Origin: UBA9410 sp036123585
GTDB lineage: Bacteria > Actinomycetota > Acidimicrobiia > Acidimicrobiales > MedAcidi-G1
Length of the DNA stretch: 64,000 bases
Reading direction: 5' to 3'
Assembly (NCBI GenBank): GCA_036123585.1
Contig: JAZADN010000019.1
Coordinates: 1 to 64,000, forward strand
Positions within the stretch are counted from its first letter, which is position 1. Each line of letters starts with the position of its first letter. The notes beneath the pieces were generated by a model. The model had not been told where the DNA came from. It saw only the letters and a list, made by a program, of their open reading frames with translations, and did not search any database. This document shows, piece by piece, positions 50,768-59,724 of the stretch. The translations under genes and the position numbers were made by a program.

Positions 50768-51928
50768 ATGGACTTCGATCTGGGCGACCGGGCCGAGGCC
50801 TTCCGCGGTGAGGTGCGGAGCTTTCTCGACCAGCACCTCACCGCCGACGTGGTGGAGCGGATGCACGCCACCGGCACGTTCAACGACAAGAACTTCAACG
50901 GGGCCATGGCCGACGCAGGCCTACTGGCCGGCGCTGTACCCGGCTACGGCGACCGCGACCCCATCGAGCTCTACGTGCTCTTCAACGAGTTGGAGAAGGC
51001 TGGTGCCCCCTACGACGGGCTGGCCGTCACCATGCTGGTGGCCGGCGTGCTCAACTCCGTGGGCTCCGACTTCCACCGCGAGACGGTCCTGCCCCGGCTG
51101 CTGTCCGGCCGGTCCAACTGCTGCCTCGGCTACAGCGAGCCCGACCACGGCTCGGACGTGGCCGCCATCACCACCAAGGCAGTCCGCGATGGCGACGAGT
51201 GGGTCGTCGACGGCCAGAAGATGTGGACCACCATGGCTCACGAGGCCGAATGGGTGATCCTGCTGACCCGGACCAACTCGGACGTGCCCAAGCACAAGGG
51301 ACTGACCATGTTCTTGGTTCCAATGGAAACCCCGGGAATCGAAGTCCAGCCAGTGCCGACCATGGCCTCGGAGCGGACCAACGCCACGTTCTACGATGGC
51401 GTCCGGGTCGGCGACCAGTGGCGCCTCGGCGAGGTCGACGGCGGCTGGGCCGTCATGAGCGTCGCCTTGGCCTTCGAACGGGGCGTCATGGGTGGCACCA
51501 ATCCGGCCGTTCCCCTACTGCGCCACGTGCGGGCCTGGGCCGACGAGACCCCGTCGGCCGATGGCGGCACCATGGCCGACGATCCCCTGCTCCAGGAGCG
51601 GCTCGCTCGAACAGCCATAGCCAACCAGGTGTCGCAGCTCCTCACCCTGCGGGCAGCGTGGATCGCCGCCACCGGGGGCCTGCCAGGCCCGGAGGGCTCG
51701 ATGGCCAAGCTCTACTCGACCGAGCGCTACCAACAGGCAGTGGGCTGGTTCCAGCAGATGGCCGGCGCCGCGGGTCTGCTGTCGTTCGGCGTGGAGGGTG
51801 CAGCGGCCGATGGCTGGATCGACTACGACGGGCGGCACTCGCCGGTGACCACCATCTACGGCGGGACCACCGAGATCAACCGCAACAATGTCGCCGAGCG
51901 GCACCTAGGCCTCCCCCGGGCACGCTGA
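50768..51928 (+). CDS. Acyl-CoA dehydrogenase, large partner subunit
   Basis: 386 residues with the conserved flavin motif CLGYSEPDHGSDVAAITTKAV, QKMWTTMAHEAEWVILL, and the closing YGGTTEINRNNVAERHLGLPR. The 37-bp distance from the shorter acyl-CoA dehydrogenase suggests a heteromeric enzyme. In actinobacteria such pairs act on steroid side chains or similar bulky CoA esters; no other steroid gene is seen here. The divergent crotonase could take the enoyl-CoA product. Confidence 0.88.
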   Translation: MDFDLGDRAEAFRGEVRSFLDQHLTADVVERMHATGTFNDKNFNGAMADAGLLAGAVPGYGDRDPIELYVLFNELEKAGAPYDGLAVTMLVAGVLNSVGSDFHRETVLPRLLSGRSNCCLGYSEPDHGSDVAAITTKAVRDGDEWVVDGQKMWTTMAHEAEWVILLTRTNSDVPKHKGLTMFLVPMETPGIEVQPVPTMASERTNATFYDGVRVGDQWRLGEVDGGWAVMSVALAFERGVMGGTNPAVPLLRHVRAWADETPSADGGTMADDPLLQERLARTAIANQVSQLLTLRAAWIAATGGLPGPEGSMAKLYSTERYQQAVGWFQQMAGAAGLLSFGVEGAAADGWIDYDGRHSPVTTIYGGTTEINRNNVAERHLGLPRAR

Positions 51929-51983
51929 GCCGAGCCTCCCGGGCGCTCAGGCTCCTGGCCTCCGCAGCCTCCCGGGGGTCGAC

Positions 51984-52754
51984 TCAGTCCAGGAGGCGTT
52001 CCCGCAGTTCGGCGATCCGTGCCTCACCGATACCAAAGCCATCCCGGAACATCGCCTCGGCCCCGCCCCAGTGGTCGTCCACGGCGGCTATCTGCGCGGT
52101 GACCGCTTCGGCGCTGACCTCCAGGAAGGGCCGCATGAGTTCGACGGCGCCCGGCGTGGCCCATCCGGCCGCCACCAAGCCGGCCACCCGATGTTCCGCC
52201 CCCCGGTTGCTCTCCAGATAGTGGGCCACCACGGCGTCCCGTTCCACCCCGAGCAGCAGCAGCAGCGCGGTCCCCACCCAACCGGCCCGGTCCTTGCCGG
52301 CCGAGCAGTGCCAGATCAGTGGCCACCGTCCGGGGTCGGCCACCACGGAAAACACCTCGGCGAAGGCGGCCACCCGGCCGGGATCTGTGACCATCATCGC
52401 CGCACCCCCCACGGCGATCTCCATCGACCGACCGTCCGACCAGACGGACCGCATCTCGTCCTCGTCGCCCCGCATGATGAGGCCCCGGATGGCGGCGCCC
52501 ATTCCGGCGTCGTCAGGGATGGGAACGAGCACCTCGAGGACCCCGTCGGGCACCTTGTCCGGTCCGTCAGCAGCAATGTCGTCGTCGGTCCGCAGGTCGA
52601 CCACGGTCCTCACGGCGAGCGCCTCCAACCGGGCCAGGTCGGTCTCGGTGGCCCTACCCAAGTGCCCGGAACGCCAAAGCAGCCCGCCCGCCGTAGTCCG
52701 ACCTTCAGTGGTCGACAGCCCCCCGATTCCGCGGAAGTTGGCAATGCCCTCCAT
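51984..52754 (-). CDS. Protein-tyrosine/serine phosphatase (Y_phosphatase3 family)
   Basis: 256 residues. The P-loop HCSAGKDRAGW matches the HCxxGKDR signature of this phosphatase family, and LANFRGIGG-type text (MEGIANFRGIGGL) at the N-terminus with LLWRSGHLGRAT is its usual opening. The Cys is the nucleophile. Known relatives include mycobacterial PtpB-type enzymes that dephosphorylate tyrosine, serine or phosphoinositides. ATG 52754 is the start because the conserved domain begins there; a GTG at 52781 is an alternative. It is divergent from the crotonase gene. Confidence 0.87.
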   Translation of the reverse strand: MEGIANFRGIGGLSTTEGRTTAGGLLWRSGHLGRATETDLARLEALAVRTVVDLRTDDDIAADGPDKVPDGVLEVLVPIPDDAGMGAAIRGLIMRGDEDEMRSVWSDGRSMEIAVGGAAMMVTDPGRVAAFAEVFSVVADPGRWPLIWHCSAGKDRAGWVGTALLLLLGVERDAVVAHYLESNRGAEHRVAGLVAAGWATPGAVELMRPFLEVSAEAVTAQIAAVDDHWGGAEAMFRDGFGIGEARIAELRERLLD

Positions 52755-52813
52755 TGAGGGAACGGGGCCAGACGATGTCACCGTCTCATGCTCGCACCCA
52801 TACACCGGCCACC

Positions 52814-52819
52814 TACGAT
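52814..52819 (+). promoter_or_regulatory. Leaderless -10 element (TACGAT) of the crotonase gene
   Basis: TACGAT is followed by 6 nt and GTG 52826. Confidence 0.45.
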
Positions 52820-52825
52820 TCAGGC

Positions 52826-53638
52826 GTGACTGAGACTCCTGTCGAGAGGCACCCACCGATCTTGCGGGTCGACAATCCCCGACCCGGAGTCCGCCGTCTC
52901 ACTCTGAACCGGCCGGAGAAGCGCAACGCCCTAGACAACGAGTTGCGGACCGCCCTGTTCGATGCGCTACGGGACGCCGACGTCGATGATGCAGTCCACG
53001 TGACCGTGCTGCGGGGAGCCGGGCCGTGCTTCTCGTCGGGCTACGACCTCGATTCGGATCTGTCAGCCGACCGCCCCTCCTATACGCCGGCCGGTGAGGG
53101 TTCGTGGCCTCGCCAGGCGACCGAGGGCTGGCTATCGCTGTGGGACCTGGCCAAGCCAGTCATTGCCCAGGTCCACGGCTATGCCATGGCCGGCGGCTCG
53201 GAGCTGGCCGCAGCCTGCGACCTCGTCTACCTGGCTGATGACGCCACCATCTCGCATCCGGTCCTCCGAGTGGCCGGGACCCCCGACTTCGCCGTCCACC
53301 CGTGGCTGGTCGGCCTCCGCAACGCCATGGAGATGGTCCTGACCGGAGACGCGGTGACCGCCGACGAGGCGGTCCGGGCGGGCTACGCCAACCGGACGTT
53401 CCCGGCCGAGGAACTGGACGAGGCGGTACTGGCCGTGGCCGAGCGCATGGCGGGCATCCCCCACGAGTTGCTGCAGCTCAACAAGCGCTGGGTGTACCGG
53501 GCGATGGACGCCATGGGCGCCCGTACGGCCATCCGCTCCGCCGTCGACCTCGGGTCGCTGGCCCAGAAGGCACCAGGCGTCCAGCGGAACCTGGCCGATC
53601 TCCGGGACAGGATCCGGGGGGCGGCAGCCGGGGACTAG
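52826..53638 (+). CDS. Enoyl-CoA hydratase/isomerase (crotonase) family protein
   Basis: 270 residues. The crotonase core is visible: LTLNRPEKRNALDNELR, FSSGYDLDSD at the first oxyanion position, and VIAQVHGYAMAGGSELAAACDLVYLADDA. The catalytic-loop region (HPVLRVAGTPDFAVHPWLVG) lacks a clear pair of glutamates, so a plain hydratase is uncertain. GTG 52826 is preferred because TACGAT lies 6 nt before it and the domain starts shortly after; an ATG at 52775 is possible. It is convergent with the desaturase gene. Confidence 0.84.
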   Translation: MTETPVERHPPILRVDNPRPGVRRLTLNRPEKRNALDNELRTALFDALRDADVDDAVHVTVLRGAGPCFSSGYDLDSDLSADRPSYTPAGEGSWPRQATEGWLSLWDLAKPVIAQVHGYAMAGGSELAAACDLVYLADDATISHPVLRVAGTPDFAVHPWLVGLRNAMEMVLTGDAVTADEAVRAGYANRTFPAEELDEAVLAVAERMAGIPHELLQLNKRWVYRAMDAMGARTAIRSAVDLGSLAQKAPGVQRNLADLRDRIRGAAAGD

Positions 53639-53671
53639 CCCGGTTACGGGAACTGGGACGGACGGGTCGAC

Positions 53672-54589
53672 TCAGGCGCCGTCCAGAGCGCCGCGTCTGG
53701 CCATACGGGTCTCGAAGGCCTCGGCCTGAGCAACCAAGGCATCCGGGATAGCCAGAATCCTCTCCTGCAGCTCGGATGCCCGGGCATCCAACCCGTCCAG
53801 CGCCTCGACCCTCCAGTGGCGCAGCAACGGACGCACCACCTGCTCGGCATGGATCCGGAGGTTGTAGATCCCGGCCCGGGCGATCGCCACCGCCCGCCGG
53901 TTGAAGTTCGGGATCCCGGTGCCCGGCATCTTGAAGTCGGCCAGGACTCGGTGGACGGCGTCCAACACCAGGCCCGGCGCCTCGCGCAGCATGGCGGTAG
54001 TGACGCCCCGGTAGAACAGGAAGTGGTGGTTCTCGTCGGCCGCCACCCGGCTCATGATCTCGTGGGCGATCTCGCAGTCGGCCTTCACCCCAGCGTTGCG
54101 GTGGCTAATCCTCGTCGCCAGTTCCTGGACCGACGTGTAGGCGAACACCTCGACCGGGCACGGAGAGTCGTACCGCCAGCCCTTGCTCACCGTTGCCACC
54201 CGCTCATCCTCCAGGTTGGACGGGTCGCAGTTGCGGGTGGCCAGGAGGTAGTCGCGGATGGCGATGGAGTGTTGGCCCTCCTCCGCGGTCCACAGCCGGG
54301 ACCACTCCGCCATCGGTGAGCGCTCGGGGAACGAGCCGGAGATCTTGGCGTGGTAGTAGGGCAAGTTGTCCTCGGTCAGCAGGTTCAGCTGCAGGGCGGT
54401 GCGGACCTCCGGCGACAGGGTGGCCTGGGACTCGTCCCACGGCTCGTCGTTGAAACTCCGGCCCTTCTCCCAAGGCACCACCTCATGGGCGTACCAATGC
54501 TGGCGGCGCTCCCGATGCTCAGCCATGAGCCGGGATATTTCCGGCTCGACGGCGGTCACCAACTCAAACGGCTCGGTGGTGGCGGTCAC
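53672..54589 (-). CDS. Acyl-ACP desaturase (fatty acid desaturase type 2) family protein
   Basis: 305 residues of the soluble di-iron desaturase family (DesA1/DesA2 of mycobacteria, plant delta-9 desaturase). Iron ligands are visible: Glu73 in LTEDN, EEGQH (Glu104 and His107), a QEL Glu in SVQELATRISHRN, and ADENHHFLFYR with the final Glu/His pair. Such enzymes introduce a cis double bond into acyl-ACP using O2 and ferredoxin. The GTG start at 54589 precedes MTATTEPFELV-type text and no leaderless box is seen. The next gene downstream on the opposite strand is the crotonase, whose stop is 34 bp from its own. Confidence 0.88.
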   Translation of the reverse strand: MTATTEPFELVTAVEPEISRLMAEHRERRQHWYAHEVVPWEKGRSFNDEPWDESQATLSPEVRTALQLNLLTEDNLPYYHAKISGSFPERSPMAEWSRLWTAEEGQHSIAIRDYLLATRNCDPSNLEDERVATVSKGWRYDSPCPVEVFAYTSVQELATRISHRNAGVKADCEIAHEIMSRVAADENHHFLFYRGVTTAMLREAPGLVLDAVHRVLADFKMPGTGIPNFNRRAVAIARAGIYNLRIHAEQVVRPLLRHWRVEALDGLDARASELQERILAIPDALVAQAEAFETRMARRGALDGA

Positions 54590-54755
54590 GGGTCTCCGTT
54601 CCAGGAGGAACCGGCAACGGCCTCTGGACTGAGTCCGGCGACGGCAACCGATCGGGGTGAGGGTCTCTGTATGGGGACAGGGTACGACCCCCAGCGCCTC
54701 GCCGCAGGGCGGGAGCCGGAGACCGGGCGAATTGGCGCCGGGACGTACGATCGCG

Positions 54756-57554
54756 TCAGACCGCGACGGACTCCAGATCGTCGTAGGTTTTGTTCCGGCG
54801 GAACTCCAGCAGGATCTTCTTCGAGGTCACCGCCAGGATGGCGCCGGCGAACATGGTCAGGAACGCTCCCGCCCCTGTCACCACGTTCAGATCGGACACC
54901 CTGGCAAGGCTGGCCACCCAGACGATCCCGATGAGCGCCAACGCTCCACCGGCGGCCGCCACCGCGGCGCTCCACCTCCATCTCCGTTGCTCATCGAGCC
55001 CGATCAGGCCAGAGGCGGGCACGGTCAGTGCCGCGCCGAGCACGGACACCGCGAGGGCCAGCTTGCCGAGCCCGGCTCCCTGGTCGGTGTATCCGTCGGT
55101 GATGACCTTGGCCTGGCGGCGGAACTTGTTCCGCAGCGACGTGACCTTGCTTGTATTGGTGGCAGCCAGAGCCGGGTTCTCCTTGGCCTCCTCGCGGAGG
55201 CGCTCCATCTCATCGACGATCTCCTGTGGGAGCTCCGAGGCGACCCGCTCGTCGAAGGTCCATCCGGAGTAGCCGCCAACTACGACCAGAGCCACGGCCA
55301 AAATGCCGGTCCCCATCTTCCCCCAGCCCACGAGCCGTTGCAGCGGTCGGAAGGCCGAGTAGGGAGCGGTCTGCAGGGCCAGAATCGCGCCTACCAGCAT
55401 CACAGCACTGGCCACGATGGCCACTGTGGGGCCCGAACCGTGCACGTAGCCCTCCACGTCGCGGTGCGGCGAGGCCAGACGGTACACGAGCCCGGCCATG
55501 AGCATGCAGCTCGAGACGATGACCATCGCATCGGCACCGAACCACCGGGAACCGGACCGGATGGTGACAGCCATTACGGCTCCGATGACCAGGGCAGCCA
55601 GAATCTGCGTGTCGAGGAAGATCGCCGAGTCGCCGCTGCCGATGCTGCCCAGCACCAGCCAGCGGACAGCCACGCCGACCACCAGGGCCACGATGAGCGC
55701 CCGGTTCCGGTCCATGACCTGGCCGAGCAGCCGCAGAACCACGGTGGCGGTGGCTAGGGCCACAAGATCCTTGACGTCGAGCAGGCTGGTCACCGGTGCC
55801 ACGGTCATGCCCACCAAGGCGACGACCAGGCCACCTCCGAGGCCGTTCCAGGTGGCCCGGGTGGCATCGAGGATGGAGGTCCGGCCCAGAAGGCCGACCG
55901 CCACGGCAGCCAGCACAGCTACCGCGACCGCGAGGACCTCGCCGTCAACGCCTAACGGCGACTCGAAGTAATGACCGAGAATCCCTGCGGCGAACGCCCA
56001 GATCCCGACGGAGCGCCAGTTAAACGGCAAGGACACCCGTGCTAGGCCAAGGACCAGACCAAGGACGGCCGGGATGGTGATGGCCTCGATGGCCACCGCC
56101 CAAACGGCCTGCGCCTCGTGGCCCTGCAGATTGGCCAGCGTGGTAAAGCCGTCGAACTGGCCGAGGATCGGAAAGGCATAGACGGCAGCGAAGGCGCCGA
56201 CGGCCAATGCAGCCAGGCCACCCGGGCCCTTCAAGCGACCGATGCCGCCCGTCCAGAACAAGCAGGAACAGGCGGCCATGACGGCGAAGAAGCCGAGGAA
56301 CAGGATGACGATGCCCGACCAACTACCGCCCGAGGCCACGTAGCCGTTGAACGACTGGCCGGTCATTTCGATGTCCGCAGCCCGCGAATGGCTCGAGAAG
56401 AGGCCGGCATTGCTGCCCCAGGTAATCAGCGTCGACAGGATGGCCACGACGCCACCCAGGCCGACGACGGCCATGCCAAGACGCTCTCGACCGCCAGCCG
56501 CCACATCGTGCTCGACGTGCTCGACCTTCAACGCCTTCTGCTCGTCGGTCTCGGCGGCCTCCACCTTCTTGAGGAGCTCCTCGGGGTCACGGCGCTGGGC
56601 CATGGCCTCACGGATGCGGGCTAGGAGGTTGCCCTCGCCCCCTTCCTCTGGCTGAGACAGGCGGTCGAGGACCACGGCAACGGTCCACAGGGCAAGACCG
56701 GACGAGATGCCGAGGCCCACGTCAAGATTCTGGACAGCCCGGAAGACCAGGAGTCCCAGGCCGGAGGCACCCATGATTGCGGCGATGCCGACCATGGCGA
56801 TGGCCAGCATCAGCGTCTGGTTCAGGCCGGCCATGATCGACGGCTTGGCCAGCGGCAGCTGCACATCAGTCAGGACCCGGAGTTCGGTGGCGCCGTAGGC
56901 CCGGCTCGCCTCCACCACGTCCTCAGGAACGTGCCGAATGCCCAGGTTCACCATGCGCACCAGCGGCGGCAGGGCGTAGATCATCGTCACCATGGTCGCC
57001 GGGACGACTCCGATGCTGAAGAAGAACACGAACGGCACCATGTAGACGAAGGTGTGAACTGTCTGCATGGCGTCCAAAACCGGCCTGGTCACGTTCCAGG
57101 CCGAGTCGACCCGGGCACAGAACACCCCCAGTGGAATGCCGATCAGGGCACACAACCCGACGGCCACGAGCACCATGCCGATGGTCCGCATGGTCTCCAT
57201 CCAGTACATGGCGCCCAGAAGGCCGCACATGACGAGGCCTGCGCCGGCCATGATGCCGATCTTCGGCGTCCGGACGAGAGCGCCGAGGACAACGGTGAAG
57301 ATCACTACCTGATACCACGGCAAGGTCAGAAGGAAGTCGTTGACCATGTTCTCGAGCAGGAATTCGAACGGCCACTTGATGGCGTCGAGGAACCACTGGG
57401 CGTTGAGGTCGAGCCAGTCGACCATCTGGTCGAACCAGTAGCCGATTGGCAACTGGAACTGGTCGAGGACCTTCGTCTCGGCCAGGCCGACGCCCTCGGC
57501 GCGGCCGGTCCACTCGCCGGTCTCCGCGGCGGCGATCCAGGTCGCAGCGCTCAC
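54756..57554 (-). CDS. Glycine betaine/proline ABC permease (ProW-like) with a large polytopic C-terminal extension
   Basis: 932 residues. Residues about 1-345 are a ProW/OpuAB permease: the amphipathic N-terminal region, several transmembrane helices, and the EAA loop EDVVEASRAYGATELRVLTDVQLPLAKP near residue 210. From about 355 to 932 the protein continues, without stop, through some 15-16 further hydrophobic segments and one hydrophilic stretch (about 780-840, rich in Glu, Lys and Arg). I do not recognise this extension. Typical ProW proteins end near residue 350. The GTG start overlaps the ProV stop by 4 bp. No ProX-type binding protein is adjacent or inside the sequence that I can see. 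Confidence 0.88.
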   Translation of the reverse strand: MSAATWIAAAETGEWTGRAEGVGLAETKVLDQFQLPIGYWFDQMVDWLDLNAQWFLDAIKWPFEFLLENMVNDFLLTLPWYQVVIFTVVLGALVRTPKIGIMAGAGLVMCGLLGAMYWMETMRTIGMVLVAVGLCALIGIPLGVFCARVDSAWNVTRPVLDAMQTVHTFVYMVPFVFFFSIGVVPATMVTMIYALPPLVRMVNLGIRHVPEDVVEASRAYGATELRVLTDVQLPLAKPSIMAGLNQTLMLAIAMVGIAAIMGASGLGLLVFRAVQNLDVGLGISSGLALWTVAVVLDRLSQPEEGGEGNLLARIREAMAQRRDPEELLKKVEAAETDEQKALKVEHVEHDVAAGGRERLGMAVVGLGGVVAILSTLITWGSNAGLFSSHSRAADIEMTGQSFNGYVASGGSWSGIVILFLGFFAVMAACSCLFWTGGIGRLKGPGGLAALAVGAFAAVYAFPILGQFDGFTTLANLQGHEAQAVWAVAIEAITIPAVLGLVLGLARVSLPFNWRSVGIWAFAAGILGHYFESPLGVDGEVLAVAVAVLAAVAVGLLGRTSILDATRATWNGLGGGLVVALVGMTVAPVTSLLDVKDLVALATATVVLRLLGQVMDRNRALIVALVVGVAVRWLVLGSIGSGDSAIFLDTQILAALVIGAVMAVTIRSGSRWFGADAMVIVSSCMLMAGLVYRLASPHRDVEGYVHGSGPTVAIVASAVMLVGAILALQTAPYSAFRPLQRLVGWGKMGTGILAVALVVVGGYSGWTFDERVASELPQEIVDEMERLREEAKENPALAATNTSKVTSLRNKFRRQAKVITDGYTDQGAGLGKLALAVSVLGAALTVPASGLIGLDEQRRWRWSAAVAAAGGALALIGIVWVASLARVSDLNVVTGAGAFLTMFAGAILAVTSKKILLEFRRNKTYDDLESVAV

Positions 57555-58771
57555 AGGAACACCTCCCGCTCGAAGCCGTCTACCAACCGCTCCACCCGGC
57601 CCATCTCCTCCATGATCTCCTGCGGCTCCAACTCGCCGACGAGGCGACCGGTGTCGTCGCACACGGCAATAGGAAAGCCCCGACCTGCGGCCGCGTAGTT
57701 GTCGTTGAACCGCGCCGTCGGTGAGGTGGTGTCGAAGTCGGACCGCAGCACCGACGCCAGATCGGTGGTGCCGTGGGCGAGGGCCGTGGCGGCGTCGGTG
57801 ACCGCCAGCAGGCCAGTGGGCTTACCGTCGGCATCGCACACGAAGCCCCCGCGACGGTCACCGAGAGCGTCCACGCACTCGGTGAGGGTCTTTGCGGTAT
57901 CGATGATCACCGGCGTCTTCATGACCTTGTCCACCTCGATGACCCGGCCCTGATCGACGTCCTGCACGAACTCGGCCACGTAGCCGTCGGCTGGCTCGGT
58001 GAGGATCTCCTCGGGAGTGCCGATCTGGATGACCTTTCCGTCGCGCAGGATGCACACCCGGTTGCCGATGCGCAGGGCCTCGTTGAGGTCGTGGGTGATG
58101 AACAGGATCGTCTTGTGGAGCCGCGACTGAATCGTCATCAACTCGTCCTGCATCTGGCGTCGGATGAGCGGATCGAGGGCGCTGAACGCCTCGTCCATGA
58201 GCAGGATGTCCGGGTTGGAGCAAAGCGCCCGGGCCAAGCCGACGCGCTGCTGCATGCCGCCCGACAACTCCCGCGTCGAGTTGAACGCGTAGGCCTCCAG
58301 ACCGACCATGGCCAGAGCCTCGATGGCCGCCTCGTGGCGTTCCTTCTTCTCGACGCCCTGGACCTTCAGGCCGTAGGCGGTGTTGTCGATGACGTTGCGG
58401 TGGGGGAACAACGCGAAGTGCTGGAACACCATCGACAACTTCTCGCGGCGAAAGGACTGCAGGGCCGCCCCGGTCAGGTCCTGGACGTTGATGTCCTCAA
58501 CTATGACCCGTCCGTGGGTGACGTCGTGGAGCTTGTTGACCGTCCGGATGGCTGTGGACTTGCCCGACCCCGACAGGCCCATGACCACGAATATCTCGCC
58601 CTTCTGAACCTCGAAGGAGATGTCGCGCATGCCGACCACGTGGCCGGTCTGGCGCTGGACCTCGTCCTTGCCCACGCCCGAGGAGCAAAGGTCGAAAGCC
58701 CGTCCCCGCGGGTTGGGCCCGAAGATCTTGTAGACGTTCTCGAGTGTGATGATCGGTTCGGCGTCCGACAT
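57551..58771 (-). CDS. proV: Glycine betaine/proline ABC transporter ATP-binding protein with CBS domains (ProV/OpuAA)
   Basis: 406 residues. The ATPase domain (about 8-275) has Walker A GLSGSGKS, signature ELSGGMQQRVGLARAL, Walker B ILLMDEAFSALDPLI and the H-loop THDLNEAL. The C-terminal part (about 285-400) reads as tandem CBS domains (VMKTPVIIDTAKTLTECVDALG, GLLAVTDAATAL), which sense ionic strength or nucleotides in OpuA. It energises the import of glycine betaine or related osmolytes. An AGGAGGGG site lies 4 nt before the ATG. The permease gene follows by a 4-bp overlap. Confidence 0.93.
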   Translation of the reverse strand: MSDAEPIITLENVYKIFGPNPRGRAFDLCSSGVGKDEVQRQTGHVVGMRDISFEVQKGEIFVVMGLSGSGKSTAIRTVNKLHDVTHGRVIVEDINVQDLTGAALQSFRREKLSMVFQHFALFPHRNVIDNTAYGLKVQGVEKKERHEAAIEALAMVGLEAYAFNSTRELSGGMQQRVGLARALCSNPDILLMDEAFSALDPLIRRQMQDELMTIQSRLHKTILFITHDLNEALRIGNRVCILRDGKVIQIGTPEEILTEPADGYVAEFVQDVDQGRVIEVDKVMKTPVIIDTAKTLTECVDALGDRRGGFVCDADGKPTGLLAVTDAATALAHGTTDLASVLRSDFDTTSPTARFNDNYAAAGRGFPIAVCDDTGRLVGELEPQEIMEEMGRVERLVDGFEREVFL

Positions 58772-58820
58772 CCATCCCCTCCTGACTGGTCGTCCCCCAA
58801 CAGGGCCGACTCGTCAAGCG

Positions 58821-58835
58821 GGACGGGCCCCGTCC
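58821..58835 (-). other. Hairpin in the proV leader
   Basis: GGACGG-gcc-CCGTCC lies 50 nt upstream of the proV ATG on the minus strand. It may shape the leader RNA; no known riboswitch motif is seen. Confidence 0.3.
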
Positions 58836-58978
58836 GAGCCGGAAACTAGCAGGACCTCCAGACGATGCTGACGGCCCCATACCGGATTCGACTTCTGTCT
58901 GTCGCCCCTCCGGCCGAGGAGATCCTTCCGCATTTGGAAGTTCAGTCGATCGTAGGCGTCTGAACGGCGCGCCGGCAC

Positions 58979-59000
58979 CACGGGCGCCGAGGAGCCCGTG
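58979..59000 (+). other. Hairpin upstream of the methyltransferase gene
   Basis: CACGGGC, an 8-nt loop, GCCCGTG forms a perfect 7-bp stem. It lies in the 254-bp divergent proV/methyltransferase gap, 25 nt before the GTG start. It overlaps the expected -35 region, so it may be an operator rather than an RNA stem. Confidence 0.3.
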
Positions 59001-59012
59001 CTGGTGGTCGCC

Positions 59013-59018
59013 TAGTCT
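59013..59018 (+). promoter_or_regulatory. Leaderless -10 element (TAGTCT) of the methyltransferase gene
   Basis: TAGTCT is followed by 7 nt and GTG 59026, which favours that start over ATG 59053. Confidence 0.5.
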
Positions 59019-59025
59019 CCGCCGT

Positions 59026-59697
59026 GTGACCGGCGCGACCGAGGACGGTGATATGTCCGCCGATCTGGGAGGCATGATCGGCGCCGCCTACGCCCTGGAG
59101 ACCCGTGAGCAGACACTGGCCCACTACGAGGCCTGGGCCGACACCTATGATCGGGAGGTCGGCGAGGAGCTCGCGTACGCCCAGCCGGGACGGTGTGCCG
59201 CTGCCCTGGCCGCGGTAGCCCGCGCCGGTGGGCGCACTCCTGTCGGCCGCCTCCTCGACGTCGGCTGCGGGACGGGCCTGTCGGGCCTCGCCTTCCGGGA
59301 TGCCGGCTTCGCCGACCAGGACGGCTGCGACTTCTCGCCACCCATGTTGGAGAGGGCCGCGGCCACCGGCGTCTACGATCGGCTCTTCGAGGCCGATCTG
59401 AACGAGGGCCTCGACATCGAAGACGCCGCCTACGACCACGCGGCGGCCGTTGGCCTCTTCTCCTTCGGACAGGTTGGGTCCGACACTTTGCGCGAGATCC
59501 TCCGGGTGGTGCGTCCCGGCGGCACGGTGGTCATCGGCCTGAACGACCATTTCTGGGACGAGGGTGGTGTGCCGGCAGAGTTGGAGGCCATCGAGGCCGA
59601 CGGCTTGGCCACCATGGCGTTCCAGGAGCACGGCGACCACCTGCCCGGTGCCGACATCGGCGGCTGGGTGGTGGTAATGGTCAGGGCTACCAGCTAA
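59026..59697 (+). CDS. SAM-dependent class I methyltransferase (WBSCR27-like)
   Basis: 223 residues. It opens with HYEAWADTYDREVGEELAY, a mark of this methyltransferase group, then motif I LLDVGCGTGLSGLAF, a motif II acidic residue (DGCDFSPPML), and FGQVGSDTLREILRVVRPGGTVVIGL. The substrate is unknown; relatives methylate small molecules. GTG 59026 is chosen from the TAGTCT box 7 nt upstream; ATG 59053 preceded by GAGGA is the alternative. It is divergent from proV and convergent with the formate dehydrogenase genes. Confidence 0.85.
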   Translation: MTGATEDGDMSADLGGMIGAAYALETREQTLAHYEAWADTYDREVGEELAYAQPGRCAAALAAVARAGGRTPVGRLLDVGCGTGLSGLAFRDAGFADQDGCDFSPPMLERAAATGVYDRLFEADLNEGLDIEDAAYDHAAAVGLFSFGQVGSDTLREILRVVRPGGTVVIGLNDHFWDEGGVPAELEAIEADGLATMAFQEHGDHLPGADIGGWVVVMVRATS

Positions 59698-59724
59698 CCC
59701 ATCGATCGGGCCAGGCGCCCCGCC

